A stretch of DNA of 64,000 nucleotides. It comes from JACKHA01 sp041401985 (GTDB lineage: Bacteria; Planctomycetota; Phycisphaerae; Phycisphaerales; UBA1924). Position numbers and translations under genes: made by a program. Shown here piece after piece: positions 46,329-55,928 of the stretch. The notes beneath the pieces were generated by a model, which saw only the letters and a list, made by a program, of their open reading frames with translations, was not told where the DNA came from and ran no database searches. The stretch is from contig JAWKTE010000017.1 of the NCBI GenBank assembly GCA_041401985.1, positions 1 through 64,000 of the forward strand, read 5' to 3'. Position 1 is the first letter of the stretch. Each line of letters starts with the position of its first letter.

Positions 46329-47561
46329 ATGAACCGGTCTCCCGCGGGGGGACCGGCGTTCGCCCAGTTGCGAGGGTCCGCCGTGCCCGCCCAGATCCTG
46401 GTCATGCCCCGACACTCCGAGCCGGTGACTCCGCCGACGCCGATCGCGACGGTGGCCGACACGCCGGCCGACGCGGCCGGCGCCGACGCGGAGCGACGCC
46501 ACCCCACCGATCGCGCCCCGGCCGTGGTCATCCTGCTCGCGTGCATCCTCTGCCTGATGGCGCTGTGGGCGCTCACGTTCACACGCGGCATCGCCATCCC
46601 GATCGCCATGGCCACCGCCCTGGCGATGGTGCTCACCCCGCCCGTCCGCTACGCCTCACGCTTCGGCGTGCCCGAGCCCGTGGGCGCCCTGATGGCGATC
46701 ATCGGGCTTGTCGGCGTGCTGCTGCTCGGCGGCGTCGCGGCCGCCGGTCCCGCCCAGGATTGGGCCCAGCGCCTGCCCGAGATCATCGCCGGGCTGGAGC
46801 AGCGGTTCCGCGATGTCCGCGAGAGCGTCGCCCAGGTCGAACAACTCTCCGACCAGGTCGGCGAGATGGTCTCGGGCGATGCCAACCCCGAGCCCGGCGT
46901 GTTCGCCGTCACCGTCCGCGAGTCCTCGGGCCTGGCCCGGCTGTTCGTCGTCTCGGGCGGCGGCCTGATCGGCGGCGTCGTGCTCGCGCTCACGCTGGCC
47001 TACTTCATGCTCGCGTTCGGCGACCTGCTCCTGCGCAACCTCGTCCACATCGTGCCGCGGTTTCGCGACAAGGTGCAGACCGTCGCGATCGTCCGCGGCG
47101 TGCAGCACGAGATCGCCGTCTACTTCGGCACCATCTCGCTCATCAACGTCGGCCTGGGCGTCGCCACCGGCGTGGCCATGTGGCTGCTCGGGATGCCCAA
47201 CCCGATCCTGTGGGGCATCATGGCCGCGGTGCTCAACTACATCCCGTACCTGGGCGCGCTCGTCGGGACCGTCGTGATCGCGCTGGTCGCGTCGGCCGAG
47301 CACCACGGGCTGGCCCCGGTGCTCTGGACCGCCGGCGCGTACTACGCCCTGACCGCAATCGAGGGCACGCTCGTCACGCCCCTGATCCTGGGCAAACGGA
47401 TGCGCGTCAACCCGCTGATCATCGTTCTGGCGCTGGTGTTCTGGGGCTGGCTGTGGGGGCTGGCCGGCGTGTTCCTGGCCGTCCCGCTGCTGATCGCCGT
47501 GAAGGTGGCGTGCGAGCGAGTCGAGAGGCTCGAGCCGGTCGGCGCGCTGCTGGCCCGCTAG
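46329..47561 (+). CDS. AI-2E family transporter
   Basis: The 410-aa membrane protein has a Pro/Ala-rich cytoplasmic N-terminus (about 65 residues) and about eight membrane helices. The periplasmic region contains LPEIIAGLEQRFRDVRESV, and the conserved core has AVLNYIPYLGALVG and AIEGTLVTPLILGKRMRVNPL, typical of AI-2E (UPF0118) transporters. Substrates are varied in this family, so autoinducer export should not be assumed. An in-frame ATG at 46404 would shorten the disordered N-terminus. Confidence 0.88.
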   Translation: MNRSPAGGPAFAQLRGSAVPAQILVMPRHSEPVTPPTPIATVADTPADAAGADAERRHPTDRAPAVVILLACILCLMALWALTFTRGIAIPIAMATALAMVLTPPVRYASRFGVPEPVGALMAIIGLVGVLLLGGVAAAGPAQDWAQRLPEIIAGLEQRFRDVRESVAQVEQLSDQVGEMVSGDANPEPGVFAVTVRESSGLARLFVVSGGGLIGGVVLALTLAYFMLAFGDLLLRNLVHIVPRFRDKVQTVAIVRGVQHEIAVYFGTISLINVGLGVATGVAMWLLGMPNPILWGIMAAVLNYIPYLGALVGTVVIALVASAEHHGLAPVLWTAGAYYALTAIEGTLVTPLILGKRMRVNPLIIVLALVFWGWLWGLAGVFLAVPLLIAVKVACERVERLEPVGALLAR

Positions 47562-47596
47562 CCGCGTGCCGCCCCGGAGCCAACCCGCAGCCGACC

Positions 47597-49753
47597 TCAG
47601 ACCGCCTGTCGCGACGACCGCGCCGGACGCAGCCAACGCCCGACCTCCGGGCTGGCCCGCAGGGCCCGCAGGGCGTTCTCGTCCTGGGCCGCACGCCGCG
47701 CGATCGCCGCCGCCACCAGCCCCATGAACATCGGCTGCGGACGCAGCGGGCGGCTGGTCAGTTCCGGGTGGAACTGCCCGCCGATGAAGTACGGGTGCCA
47801 CGTCCGCGGCGTGTGCTGCGTCGCGGTGCCCGTCGCCACGCCGCCCTGCCCGGCGTCCGCGTCGGGTGCCGCGCTCTCGCCGCCGGACTTCGCCGGCGCG
47901 TCCTGCGGCAACTCAAGCACCTGCATGATCGGCTGCTTCGGGTGGCGTCCGCTGAAGATCATCCCCGCCGCCGTCAGGCGGTCGATGTACGAGGGGTCCA
48001 CCTCGTACCGGTGTCGGAATCGCTCGCGAACCGTCCGCTCGCGCGTCACCCGGTCGCGGTACACGAACTCGGCCAGCGTCCCCGGCGTGATCACAACGTC
48101 CTGGGCGCCGAGGCGCATCGTCCCGCCAAGCCCCTCGACCTGCTTCTGCTCGGGCAGCTCGCTGATCACCGGCTCCGGGCACATCGGGTCGAACTCCGTG
48201 CTCGACGCGCTGCCAAGCCCCAGCACGTTCCGCGCGAACTCGATCACCGCCACCTGGAACCCCAGGCAGATCCCAAGGTACGGCACGCCCTGCTCGCGGC
48301 AGTGCCTCACACACGCGATCTTGCCCTCGATCCCGCGCGACCCGAACCCGCCCGGCACGATCACCCCGTCCAGCCCGCCCAGCGCTTCACCCACGCCTGC
48401 GTCCGTGATCTCCGTCGTGTCGATCCACCGCAGGTCGATGTCGGCCGAGAGGTGCGCCCCGCAGTGCTCGATCGCCTTGTCGATCGAGGCGTACGCGTCC
48501 CGCAGGTTCGCGTACTTGCCCGCGATGCCCAGCGAGATCGCGTGCGTCCGGTTCCCCCGCAACCGCCGCACGAACACGTTCCACGTGTCGCGGGCCTTGT
48601 CCTCGCTGGCCTGGTCCACGTTGTCGTGCAGGTCGATCACCGACAGGATCTCGCGGTCCAGCCCCTCCTGGCGCATGTCGTCCGGGATCGCGTAGATGCT
48701 CTCCCGGTCGTGCAACGAAAAAACCCGCCGCAGCGGGACGTTCGAGAACATCGCGATCTTCTCGCACACCTTCGCATCAACGGGGTTCGTCGCGCGGCAC
48801 GCGATCAGGTGCGGCTGGATCCCCGCCTCGTTGAGTTTCTTGATGCCCAGTTGGGCCGCCTTCGACTTCTGCTCCCCCAGCGCCGGCGGCTCGATCACAT
48901 ACGTCAGGGCCACGAAGCAGCAGGAGTGGGGGCCCTCCTCGAACGCCAGCTCGCGCAGGGCCTCGATGTAGAACCCGTTCTCGTAGTCGCCGACCGTCCC
49001 GCCGACCTCGACGAACACCACATCCGCCGGGTGCTTCCCGTCGCCGCGCAGGGCCAGTTCGCGGAGTTTCCGCTTCACCTCGCCCGTGACGTGCGGGATC
49101 ATCTGGACGTCCCGCCCCAGGTACATGCCCTGGCGCTCGCGCTCCAGGATCTCGCTGAAGATCTGCCCGCTGGTCGTGAAGTTGCGGCGCGACAGGTCCT
49201 GGTCGAGCAGCCGCTCGTAGGTGCCAAGGTCCATGTCGCACTCGGTCCCGTCGTCAAGCACGAAGACCTCGCCGTGCCGGTACGGGTTGAGCGTGCCGGC
49301 GTCGATGTTCAGGTAGCCCTCGAGTTTGATGGGCGCGACGACCAGCCCCTTGTCCTTGAGCATCTTGGCGACGCTCGAGGCGAAGATGCCCTTGCCCAGG
49401 CCGGACATGACGGTGCCGAACACGACGACGTACTTGTGCCGCCCCTTGCGGTATCCCTCGGGGATGGGCGAGTAGAACTCGGTGTACGCCGACGTGTGCG
49501 CCGCCGAGGCCAGCAGGCCCTCGACCGCCGAGTCCATGTCGTCCGAAGGAGTGGGGGGGTGGTCGCCCGGACGCCGCGGAGGCTTGGACGCCCCGATTGG
49601 CCCGGCAACCGAGCCCGGCCCGGCAACCGCACCCGGCCCGGCACCCCATCCCGGTCCGCCGGCACCGCCACTCCGGTCGGGCCGCCCCTGCGAGCGCGGG
49701 GACCGGGCGGCGCCCAGGGTCGGACGCGGGTGGGACTCACCTTCAGCGGGCAT
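47597..49753 (-). CDS. pyrG: CTP synthase with N-terminal extension
   Basis: The enzyme makes CTP from UTP, ATP and glutamine. The synthetase part begins at HKYVVVFGTVMSGLGKGIF, and the glutaminase part has PGGFGSRG, YLGICLGFQ (nucleophile Cys) and QFHPEL. At 718 aa it is longer than the usual 535-550. There are about 97 extra N-terminal residues rich in Gly/Pro/Ala, an insert of about 30 residues rich in Ala/Gly before HPYFIGGQFHPE, and a short C-terminal tail. The ATG at 49753 is backed by a promoter-like TTGTGT-16-TACGAT placed five bases upstream; a shorter form from ATG 49537 is possible. Confidence 0.93.
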   Translation of the reverse strand: MPAEGESHPRPTLGAARSPRSQGRPDRSGGAGGPGWGAGPGAVAGPGSVAGPIGASKPPRRPGDHPPTPSDDMDSAVEGLLASAAHTSAYTEFYSPIPEGYRKGRHKYVVVFGTVMSGLGKGIFASSVAKMLKDKGLVVAPIKLEGYLNIDAGTLNPYRHGEVFVLDDGTECDMDLGTYERLLDQDLSRRNFTTSGQIFSEILERERQGMYLGRDVQMIPHVTGEVKRKLRELALRGDGKHPADVVFVEVGGTVGDYENGFYIEALRELAFEEGPHSCCFVALTYVIEPPALGEQKSKAAQLGIKKLNEAGIQPHLIACRATNPVDAKVCEKIAMFSNVPLRRVFSLHDRESIYAIPDDMRQEGLDREILSVIDLHDNVDQASEDKARDTWNVFVRRLRGNRTHAISLGIAGKYANLRDAYASIDKAIEHCGAHLSADIDLRWIDTTEITDAGVGEALGGLDGVIVPGGFGSRGIEGKIACVRHCREQGVPYLGICLGFQVAVIEFARNVLGLGSASSTEFDPMCPEPVISELPEQKQVEGLGGTMRLGAQDVVITPGTLAEFVYRDRVTRERTVRERFRHRYEVDPSYIDRLTAAGMIFSGRHPKQPIMQVLELPQDAPAKSGGESAAPDADAGQGGVATGTATQHTPRTWHPYFIGGQFHPELTSRPLRPQPMFMGLVAAAIARRAAQDENALRALRASPEVGRWLRPARSSRQAV

Positions 49754-49758
49754 ATCCG

Positions 49759-49764
49759 ATCGTA
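49759..49764 (-). promoter_or_regulatory. -10-like box of pyrG
   Basis: On the minus strand TACGAT lies five bases before the pyrG ATG at 49753, with TTGTGT 16 bases further upstream. No Shine-Dalgarno sequence is present, so translation is probably leaderless. Confidence 0.4.
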
Positions 49765-49916
49765 TCATCGGCGATCCAAAACACAAGCCATGAGGCGGTT
49801 GCGCCGCAGCGGCACGCGCGGTTGTGGGTATCCTGTTCTTTGGGCCTGCGGGCCCCGATGCCGGTCGGCCCCGCCCGGCCGCCCGATCCCCTCGGCCCCC
49901 GCCCCCCGGAGCCTCC

Positions 49917-51905
49917 ATGCCCCGATCGCCCCGCCCAGCCGCCGTCGCCGCCTGCGCCCTCGCCCTCGCCGCCGCCCTCGCCGACGCCCAGCACACCCAG
50001 CGCCCCCGACGCGGCGACGACCCCCGCATCGACCCCGAGTCCGGCCGCCACCAGGCCCATTGGACCCGCAGCCCCCAGGTCGACTTCCGCCACATGCGCC
50101 TCGAACTCGACCTGTCCGACATGGACAGCCAGGCCCTCCGCGCCGTCCAGACCCTCACAGTCGTCGGCTTGGCCATGCCCCGCCAGACCCTGACCCTCGA
50201 CGCCCGCGGCCTGCACATCGACCGCGTCGAGGTCGACGCCCAGACCGCCGCCTTCGACGCCGACGACCTCACCCTCACCATCCGCTTCCCCGACGCCCCG
50301 ATCCAGCCGGGCCAGCAGCGCACCATCCGCATCGAGTACCACGCCGAGTACCCCGAAGCCGACGGCCTCGGCCTCAACTGGAGCCTCGGTGAGCCCGGCG
50401 GACGCTCCCGCACCGACCGCTTCGCCCAGATCCACAGCCAGGGCCAGTCGGAGAACAACGCCCGCTGGTTCCCCTGCCACGACGCCCCGAACGACCGCCT
50501 CTCCACCGAACTGATCGTCCGAGCCCCCGAGCCCTACGTCGTCATCTCGAACGGACGCCTCGTCTCGACCAAGCCCGTGGACGCACCGGATGCCGCGGCA
50601 TCCGACGCCACGATCGTCGAGTGGCACTACCTCCAGGATCGCCCGCACCCGACCTACCTCGTCACCCTGGTCGTCGGCGTGTTCGACCAGGTCCGCCTGG
50701 CCGGCCCCGGCGTGCCCGATGCCCCGACCGACATCCCCATGGCCGCCTACGGCCCGGTCGGCTCCGCCGACACCATGCGCGAGGTCTTCAGCGAGACCCC
50801 AGCCATGCTCGCCTTCTTCGAGCGATGGCTCGACGAGCCCTACCCCTGGGACCGCTACGACCAGGTCTGCGTCCGCGAGTTCCACTCCGGCGGCATGGAG
50901 AACACCGCCGCGACCACGCTCTATGAGGAGGCCTCCCGCTCCACCGCCGACCGCGAGCGCGACCTGATCAGCCACGAACTGGCCCACATGTGGTTCGGCG
51001 ACCTGATCACATGCCGCACCTGGGACCACCTCTGGCTCAACGAGGGCTGGGCCGTCTACGCAGAGGTTCTCTGGCGTGAAGAACGCGCCCGGGCCGCGGC
51101 CACGCGCGACGGTCTGCCCGAGGAGATCGTCGCCGACGAGGCCGAGTCGGCCATGCTCGAGTACGTCCTCCAACTGCTGCGTGCCCAGCGCCGCTTCAAC
51201 AGAGCCCGAGCCCCGCACGACCCCGCACTGGCCAGCAACCTCTACGACGACCCCGAAACCACCTTCGACCGCACCGACGACCCGTACAACAAGGGCGCCG
51301 GCGTCATCCACATGCTCCGGGCCCGCCTCGGCGACGAGGTCTTCCAGCGGGCCACGCGCGCGTACATCGACCGCCACCGCGACGGTCTGGTCGAATCCGA
51401 CGACCTGCGCCGCTGCTTCGAGGATGTCTCGGGCCTGTCGCTCGAACGATTCTTCACCCAGTGGGTCTATCGCCCCGGCCTGCCGCGCGTGCAACTCTCC
51501 ATCCGCTGGGACGACCAGTCCGGCGAACTCGTGATCGAGGGCGAGCAGACCCAGCCCATCGACGCCGACAACCCTGCCTACACGCTCGACATCCCCCTGC
51601 ACATCACCCTCGGCGCCGACCGCACCCGCACGATCCGCCCCGAGTCCTTCGCCCTCCACACACGCACCGCCTCGGCCCGCATCCCGCTGCCCCGCCGCCC
51701 CGAGGAGGTCGCCGTCGACCCGCGCCTGACCATCTTCGCCGACGTCCGCGTCGACAAGGACCTGGCCTGGTGGCGTCACGAGGCCGAGCACGGCCCCACG
51801 ATCGCCAGCCGCCTCCTCGCCGCCGAAGCCCTCGCCGCCCACGCCGACGCGACCCGCAACGCCGACCAGCGCCTCACCGTCAGAGCCACCGAATCCCAGA
51901 ACTGA
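49917..51905 (+). CDS. Secreted M1 family metallopeptidase
   Basis: A 662-aa exported aminopeptidase-like protein. The signal peptide is MPRSPRPAAVAACALALAAALADAQ up to about residue 25. The N-terminal beta domain carries QGQSENNARWFPCHDAPN. The exopeptidase motif is GGMEN, and the zinc site is HELAH (His353, Glu354, His357) with Glu376 in WLNEG, the exact HEXXH-X18-E spacing. The ATG at 49917 starts directly at the signal peptide; an in-frame start at 49824 would add 31 residues. It is followed 65 bases later by a second M1 gene. Confidence 0.9.
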   Translation: MPRSPRPAAVAACALALAAALADAQHTQRPRRGDDPRIDPESGRHQAHWTRSPQVDFRHMRLELDLSDMDSQALRAVQTLTVVGLAMPRQTLTLDARGLHIDRVEVDAQTAAFDADDLTLTIRFPDAPIQPGQQRTIRIEYHAEYPEADGLGLNWSLGEPGGRSRTDRFAQIHSQGQSENNARWFPCHDAPNDRLSTELIVRAPEPYVVISNGRLVSTKPVDAPDAAASDATIVEWHYLQDRPHPTYLVTLVVGVFDQVRLAGPGVPDAPTDIPMAAYGPVGSADTMREVFSETPAMLAFFERWLDEPYPWDRYDQVCVREFHSGGMENTAATTLYEEASRSTADRERDLISHELAHMWFGDLITCRTWDHLWLNEGWAVYAEVLWREERARAAATRDGLPEEIVADEAESAMLEYVLQLLRAQRRFNRARAPHDPALASNLYDDPETTFDRTDDPYNKGAGVIHMLRARLGDEVFQRATRAYIDRHRDGLVESDDLRRCFEDVSGLSLERFFTQWVYRPGLPRVQLSIRWDDQSGELVIEGEQTQPIDADNPAYTLDIPLHITLGADRTRTIRPESFALHTRTASARIPLPRRPEEVAVDPRLTIFADVRVDKDLAWWRHEAEHGPTIASRLLAAEALAAHADATRNADQRLTVRATESQN

Positions 51906-51970
51906 CCTGTCCTCGCCGACGCCGCACAGCCGACCGCGACACAGCCAATCGCTTGCCAGGAGCACCCCCC

Positions 51971-54646
51971 ATGCGACCCCACACGCTCCCATACCTCGCC
52001 GCCCTCCCTCTCGCCGCCCTCCCCGCCCTCGCCGGCGAGTCCGCCCGCCTCTCCCTCGGCACCTCCTGGCTCTGCGGCCACGAGGCCTGCATGGAATCCC
52101 ACCTCGGCGCCGCCTCCAGGCTCGACTCCCGCGACCCCACAGGCCGCTTCGATCCCGAAACCGGGCGCGACCTGCTCAACTACCCGCCCTCGCGCCACGT
52201 TGACTACGACCACATGCAGGTCCGCCTCTTCATCGCGGACATGAACGAGCCGGTCGCCCAGGCCGTCCAGACCCTCCGCTTCACGCCCATCGCCTACCCG
52301 CTCTCGTCGCTCACGCTCGACGCCGTCGGGCTCAACATCGCCCGCGTCGAGCACGCCGGGCGCGAACTTGCCTTCACCTCCGACGGCCAGCGCCTGACCA
52401 TCGCCTTCGACCCGCCGCTCCCGGCCGCCCAGCCCGCCGAGCTCGTCACCACCTACACCATCTCCGACCCCCGCAACGGCCTCAACTGGACGCCCGAGAC
52501 CCCCGACTGGCCCGGCCGCCCCGCCCAGATCCACACCCAGGGCGAGCCCCAGACCTCTTCCTACTGGTTCCCCTGCCACGACTTCCCCAACGAGAAACTC
52601 ACCACCCAACTCACCGTCACCGTCCCCGAGGGCTTCCTCGTCTCGGCCAACGGACGCCTCCTCTCCCGCCAGCCCGCCGAAGCCGCCGGCCGCCGCTACG
52701 AGACCTTCGACTGGCTCCAGGAAGATCCCCACACCAACTACCTGGTCACCCTCGTCGTCGGCAAGTTCGACGTCGTCGACGTCGGTCGCGGCGACATCCC
52801 CACGCCCGTCTACGTTCCCCCAGGCCGCGGCCCGGACGTCCAGGCCACCTACGGGCGCACCGCCGATATGGTCGAGTTCTTCGAGCAGCGACTCGACGAG
52901 CCCTACCCCTGGGACCAGTACGCCCAGCTCGTCGTCTGGAACTTCGCCTGGGGCGGCATGGAGAACACCTCCGCCACCACCATGTACGACACCGCCATCC
53001 TCTCGTCCGACGCGCTGGTCGACCATGACCTCGAAGGCCTCATCAGCCACGAACTCGCCCACCAGTGGTTCGGCGACCTGATCACCTGCAACTCCTGGGA
53101 GCACATCTGGCTCAACGAGGGCTTCGCCACCTACCTCACCGCCCTGTGGTGGGAGCACTCGCGCGGCGACGACGCCTACCAGGCCCAGGTCCGTGCGAAC
53201 TTCGACAGCGTGATAAACGCGGCCACAGGCCACGCCCCCGAAACCCCCGCGATGGTCTCCAAGGTCTGGTCCGGCCCGTGGGAGACCTTTCGACGCCAGA
53301 ACAACCCGTACCCCCACGGCGCATCGGTCCTGCACATGCTCCGCCAACGTCTGGGCGACGACGCGTTCTTCGCCGGCATCGCCGAGTACGTCGACCGCCG
53401 GCGTCTCCAGACCGCCGAGACCCGCGACCTCCGCCGCGCCATGGAAGAAACCACCGGCCAGACGCTCGAACGGTTCTTCTGGCAGTGGTGCGAGCGCCCC
53501 GGCGTGCCGCGCCTCGATGTTTCGTACGACTGGCGATCAGACTCGAAGACGCTCGCCGTGACCGTCGAGCAGACCCAGCACATCGACGGCCCCAACCCCG
53601 CCTACGCCATCGACGTGCCCCTCTGGATCGGCACGCAAGTATCCGACGCCGCCGGCGACGACAGCATCGAATGGACCCAGGTCCGGCTCGCGTTCGACAC
53701 CCGAAGCGCGACCTTCGAGATCCCGATCGCCGACGAGCCGAGTATCGTCGCCCTCGACCCCGATCTGCACCTGCTGGCCGCCCTCAACATCCACCAGCCC
53801 GCCGAACGTTGGCTCGCCCAGCTCGAGCACGGCCCGACCCTGGCCGCCCGCGTCCAGGCCGCCCGCGCCCTGGGCAACCTCGACACCGCAGCCACCCGCA
53901 AGGACGACGATGGCGACTGGGGCGAGGACCTCAACGCCCTCAACGCCTGGGCCATGGCCCCCGACGCCCACGACTCGCTCCGCATCGAGTGCATCAAGGC
54001 GATGGCCAGTCGCGGCCGCCTCGACGCCGTGCTCGACCAACTCAGCGCCCCTAGCCCGCCCGCGGTCTGGGTTGCCGCCCTCGACGCCGTGCGCAGCCAG
54101 TCCAGCGACAGCGACCGCTTCGACGACGACGACCGCGCCTACGCCCACGGCGTCGCCCGCCTCTACGTCGCCGCCGAGTTCCCCATCACCGTGCGGGCCG
54201 CGGCCCTCCGCCTCATCGGCAAACTCCGCCGGGACGACGCCTTCCCCATCCTCTCCACCGCCCTGCTCTTCGACTCCCAGCACGACGCAGTCCGCCAGGC
54301 CGCCATCGACGCCCTGGCCGACCTCGACGACCCCCGCGCCCTGCCGCTGGTCCTCGAGCACGCGGCCCCGAGTGCCGACTCACGCACGCGCGTCACCGCC
54401 ATCAACGCCGCCGTCCGCCTCCGCCGCCACGACCCGGAACTGGCCTACGACACCATCGCCCCGCTCGTCCGCGACCGCCAGCGCCGCACCTTTCTTGCCG
54501 CCGGACAAGCGCTCGTGGACCTGGCCGACCCCCGCGGCCTCGACGCCCTCCGCGCCTTCCGCGCCCAGGTCGGCGACCCCGACTCCCAGTGGTCCATCGA
54601 TGGATGGATCGACGCGCTGTCCGCTAAACTCGACGAAGGCGAGTGA
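51971..54646 (+). CDS. Second secreted M1 metallopeptidase with HEAT tail
   Basis: The 891-aa exported protein has a signal peptide ending ALPALAGE. The M1 core shows GGMEN and the zinc ligands His360, Glu361, His364 (HELAHQWFGD) and Glu383 (WLNEG). From about residue 600 it continues with HEAT-like helical repeats (AVRQAAIDALADLDDPRALPL; SRTRVTAINAAVRLRRHDPE), absent from the upstream paralogue. AGGAG lies ten bases before the ATG. The two genes look like an old tandem duplication that has diverged, perhaps sharing peptide scavenging in the periplasm. Confidence 0.9.
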   Translation: MRPHTLPYLAALPLAALPALAGESARLSLGTSWLCGHEACMESHLGAASRLDSRDPTGRFDPETGRDLLNYPPSRHVDYDHMQVRLFIADMNEPVAQAVQTLRFTPIAYPLSSLTLDAVGLNIARVEHAGRELAFTSDGQRLTIAFDPPLPAAQPAELVTTYTISDPRNGLNWTPETPDWPGRPAQIHTQGEPQTSSYWFPCHDFPNEKLTTQLTVTVPEGFLVSANGRLLSRQPAEAAGRRYETFDWLQEDPHTNYLVTLVVGKFDVVDVGRGDIPTPVYVPPGRGPDVQATYGRTADMVEFFEQRLDEPYPWDQYAQLVVWNFAWGGMENTSATTMYDTAILSSDALVDHDLEGLISHELAHQWFGDLITCNSWEHIWLNEGFATYLTALWWEHSRGDDAYQAQVRANFDSVINAATGHAPETPAMVSKVWSGPWETFRRQNNPYPHGASVLHMLRQRLGDDAFFAGIAEYVDRRRLQTAETRDLRRAMEETTGQTLERFFWQWCERPGVPRLDVSYDWRSDSKTLAVTVEQTQHIDGPNPAYAIDVPLWIGTQVSDAAGDDSIEWTQVRLAFDTRSATFEIPIADEPSIVALDPDLHLLAALNIHQPAERWLAQLEHGPTLAARVQAARALGNLDTAATRKDDDGDWGEDLNALNAWAMAPDAHDSLRIECIKAMASRGRLDAVLDQLSAPSPPAVWVAALDAVRSQSSDSDRFDDDDRAYAHGVARLYVAAEFPITVRAAALRLIGKLRRDDAFPILSTALLFDSQHDAVRQAAIDALADLDDPRALPLVLEHAAPSADSRTRVTAINAAVRLRRHDPELAYDTIAPLVRDRQRRTFLAAGQALVDLADPRGLDALRAFRAQVGDPDSQWSIDGWIDALSAKLDEGE

Positions 54647-54729
54647 CCCCGTGTGGAACCCGCTTCAACCCACGAGCCGCGCGGCGCAAGCCCGCGGTTG
54701 CGACGCCACCGGATCACCGTCCGCGTCCC

Positions 54730-55218
54730 TCAGAACAAACTCTGCTGCTTCCGATCCCCCTTCGGCCGCGTCGCCATCTCCTGGATCTCTTGCACGAAAT
54801 CGCTCAGCGTTTTGAACTGCTCGTGCTCCGACGCGAAGCGGATGTACGCCACCTCGTCCACCTCGCGCAGCAGCGCCATCACGCGCCGCCCGATCTCCGA
54901 CGACTCGACCTCCTTATCGAAGTCCCGGTGGACGCCCTCTTCCACGCGGTCCACGATCCGGACCTTCACATCCTCAGGCACCGGGCGCTTCCCGCACGCC
55001 GCCGCCAGTCCCCGCGCGATGTTCTCCCGCCCGAACGGCACGCGCGAGCCGTCCTTCTTGATCACCATCAGCCGCGTCGTCTGCTCGACCCGCTCATAGG
55101 TCGTGAACCGGCGCGTGCAACCCAGGCACTCCCGCCGACGCCGGATCACCCGCCCGCCCTCGGCCGAGCGCGAGTCGATCACCTTGTCGTTGTCCTTCTC
55201 GCAGAACGGGCAGATCAC
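54730..55218 (-). CDS. nrdR: Transcriptional repressor NrdR
   Basis: The 162-aa regulator of ribonucleotide reductase genes starts with a zinc ribbon (ICPFCEKDNDKVIDSR and RRRECLGCTRRF). An ATP-cone domain follows (VIKKDGSRVPFGRENIARGL to YIRFASEHEQF). It senses dATP/ATP and represses nrd operons; no nrd gene is in the window. The GTG at 55218 gives the family's normal N-terminus and has GGAGG five bases upstream. The ATG at 55260 would add 14 residues. Confidence 0.95.
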   Translation of the reverse strand: MICPFCEKDNDKVIDSRSAEGGRVIRRRRECLGCTRRFTTYERVEQTTRLMVIKKDGSRVPFGRENIARGLAAACGKRPVPEDVKVRIVDRVEEGVHRDFDKEVESSEIGRRVMALLREVDEVAYIRFASEHEQFKTLSDFVQEIQEMATRPKGDRKQQSLF

Positions 55219-55383
55219 GCGGGCCTCCGAGCCGCGAGTGTACCGCACGACCGTGCACATCCGCCCTCAGCGCGCGAGCCGGGGCGTCCCCGCCCCGGTC
55301 CCGAGTCCCGACGCTGCCAGCGCGAACGCCGGAATACGGGGCGGGGACGCCCCGGCTCGCTCTTCGAGCGCCACGAGCCCCGC

Positions 55384-55412
55384 TTGACTATCTATGCAAT
55401 ACATCGTATATT
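55384..55412 (+). promoter_or_regulatory. Promoter and possible ARG operator before argR
   Basis: TTGACT (55384-55389) and TATATT (55407-55412) are 17 bases apart, and the predicted start falls on the A of the argR ATG (55419), so the mRNA would be leaderless. ATAC-ATC-GTAT (55399-55409) is a perfect short dyad over the -10 box, and TGCAAT repeats at 55395 and 55415. This AT-rich patch is a natural site for ArgR autoregulation. Confidence 0.6.
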
Positions 55413-55418
55413 TCTGCA

Positions 55419-55928
55419 ATGACCTCCCGCCGCGCCCGCCACGCCCGCATCCTCCGCCTGCTCGGCAAGGGCCCGGTCCCCAGCCACGAGGCCCTGCGCC
55501 AACTGCTCGCCCAGCAGGGCGTCGAGGCCACCCAGGCCACCATCTCGCGCGACCTCCGTGAACTCGGCGCCGTAAAAAGCCCCGCCGGCTACACCCTCTC
55601 CGCCCAGCACGCGCCCGCCGCTCCACTCGACGCCGCCCTGCCGGCCTACGGCGCGCACGCCGCCGTCCGCGCCTTCGTCACCAGCGTCGGGCACAGCCCG
55701 CTCATGGTCGTGCTCCACACCGCCCCGGCCCACGCCTCGCTCGTCGCCGCCGAGCTCGACCGCGACCCCCCGGAGGGCGTGCTCGGCACCATCGCCGGCG
55801 ACGACACCATCTTCATCGCCTGCCGCTCCGAGCAGGCCACCCGCCGCCTCGCCGCCGACCTGGCCGACGCCGCCGGCATCAACACCGCGGCCCACTCGCC
55901 CGCCTCCCACGGAAGGGGGAACCATTGA
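55419..55928 (+). CDS. argR: Arginine repressor ArgR
   Basis: The 169-aa repressor has a winged helix domain with VEATQATISRDLRELGAVKS and a C-terminal arginine-binding domain with VVLHTAPAHASLVAAELD and LGTIAGDDTIFIACRS. It heads the operon with argC, argB and argF, so it likely controls its own operon. The stop overlaps the argC start as TTGA. Confidence 0.95.
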   Translation: MTSRRARHARILRLLGKGPVPSHEALRQLLAQQGVEATQATISRDLRELGAVKSPAGYTLSAQHAPAAPLDAALPAYGAHAAVRAFVTSVGHSPLMVVLHTAPAHASLVAAELDRDPPEGVLGTIAGDDTIFIACRSEQATRRLAADLADAAGINTAAHSPASHGRGNH

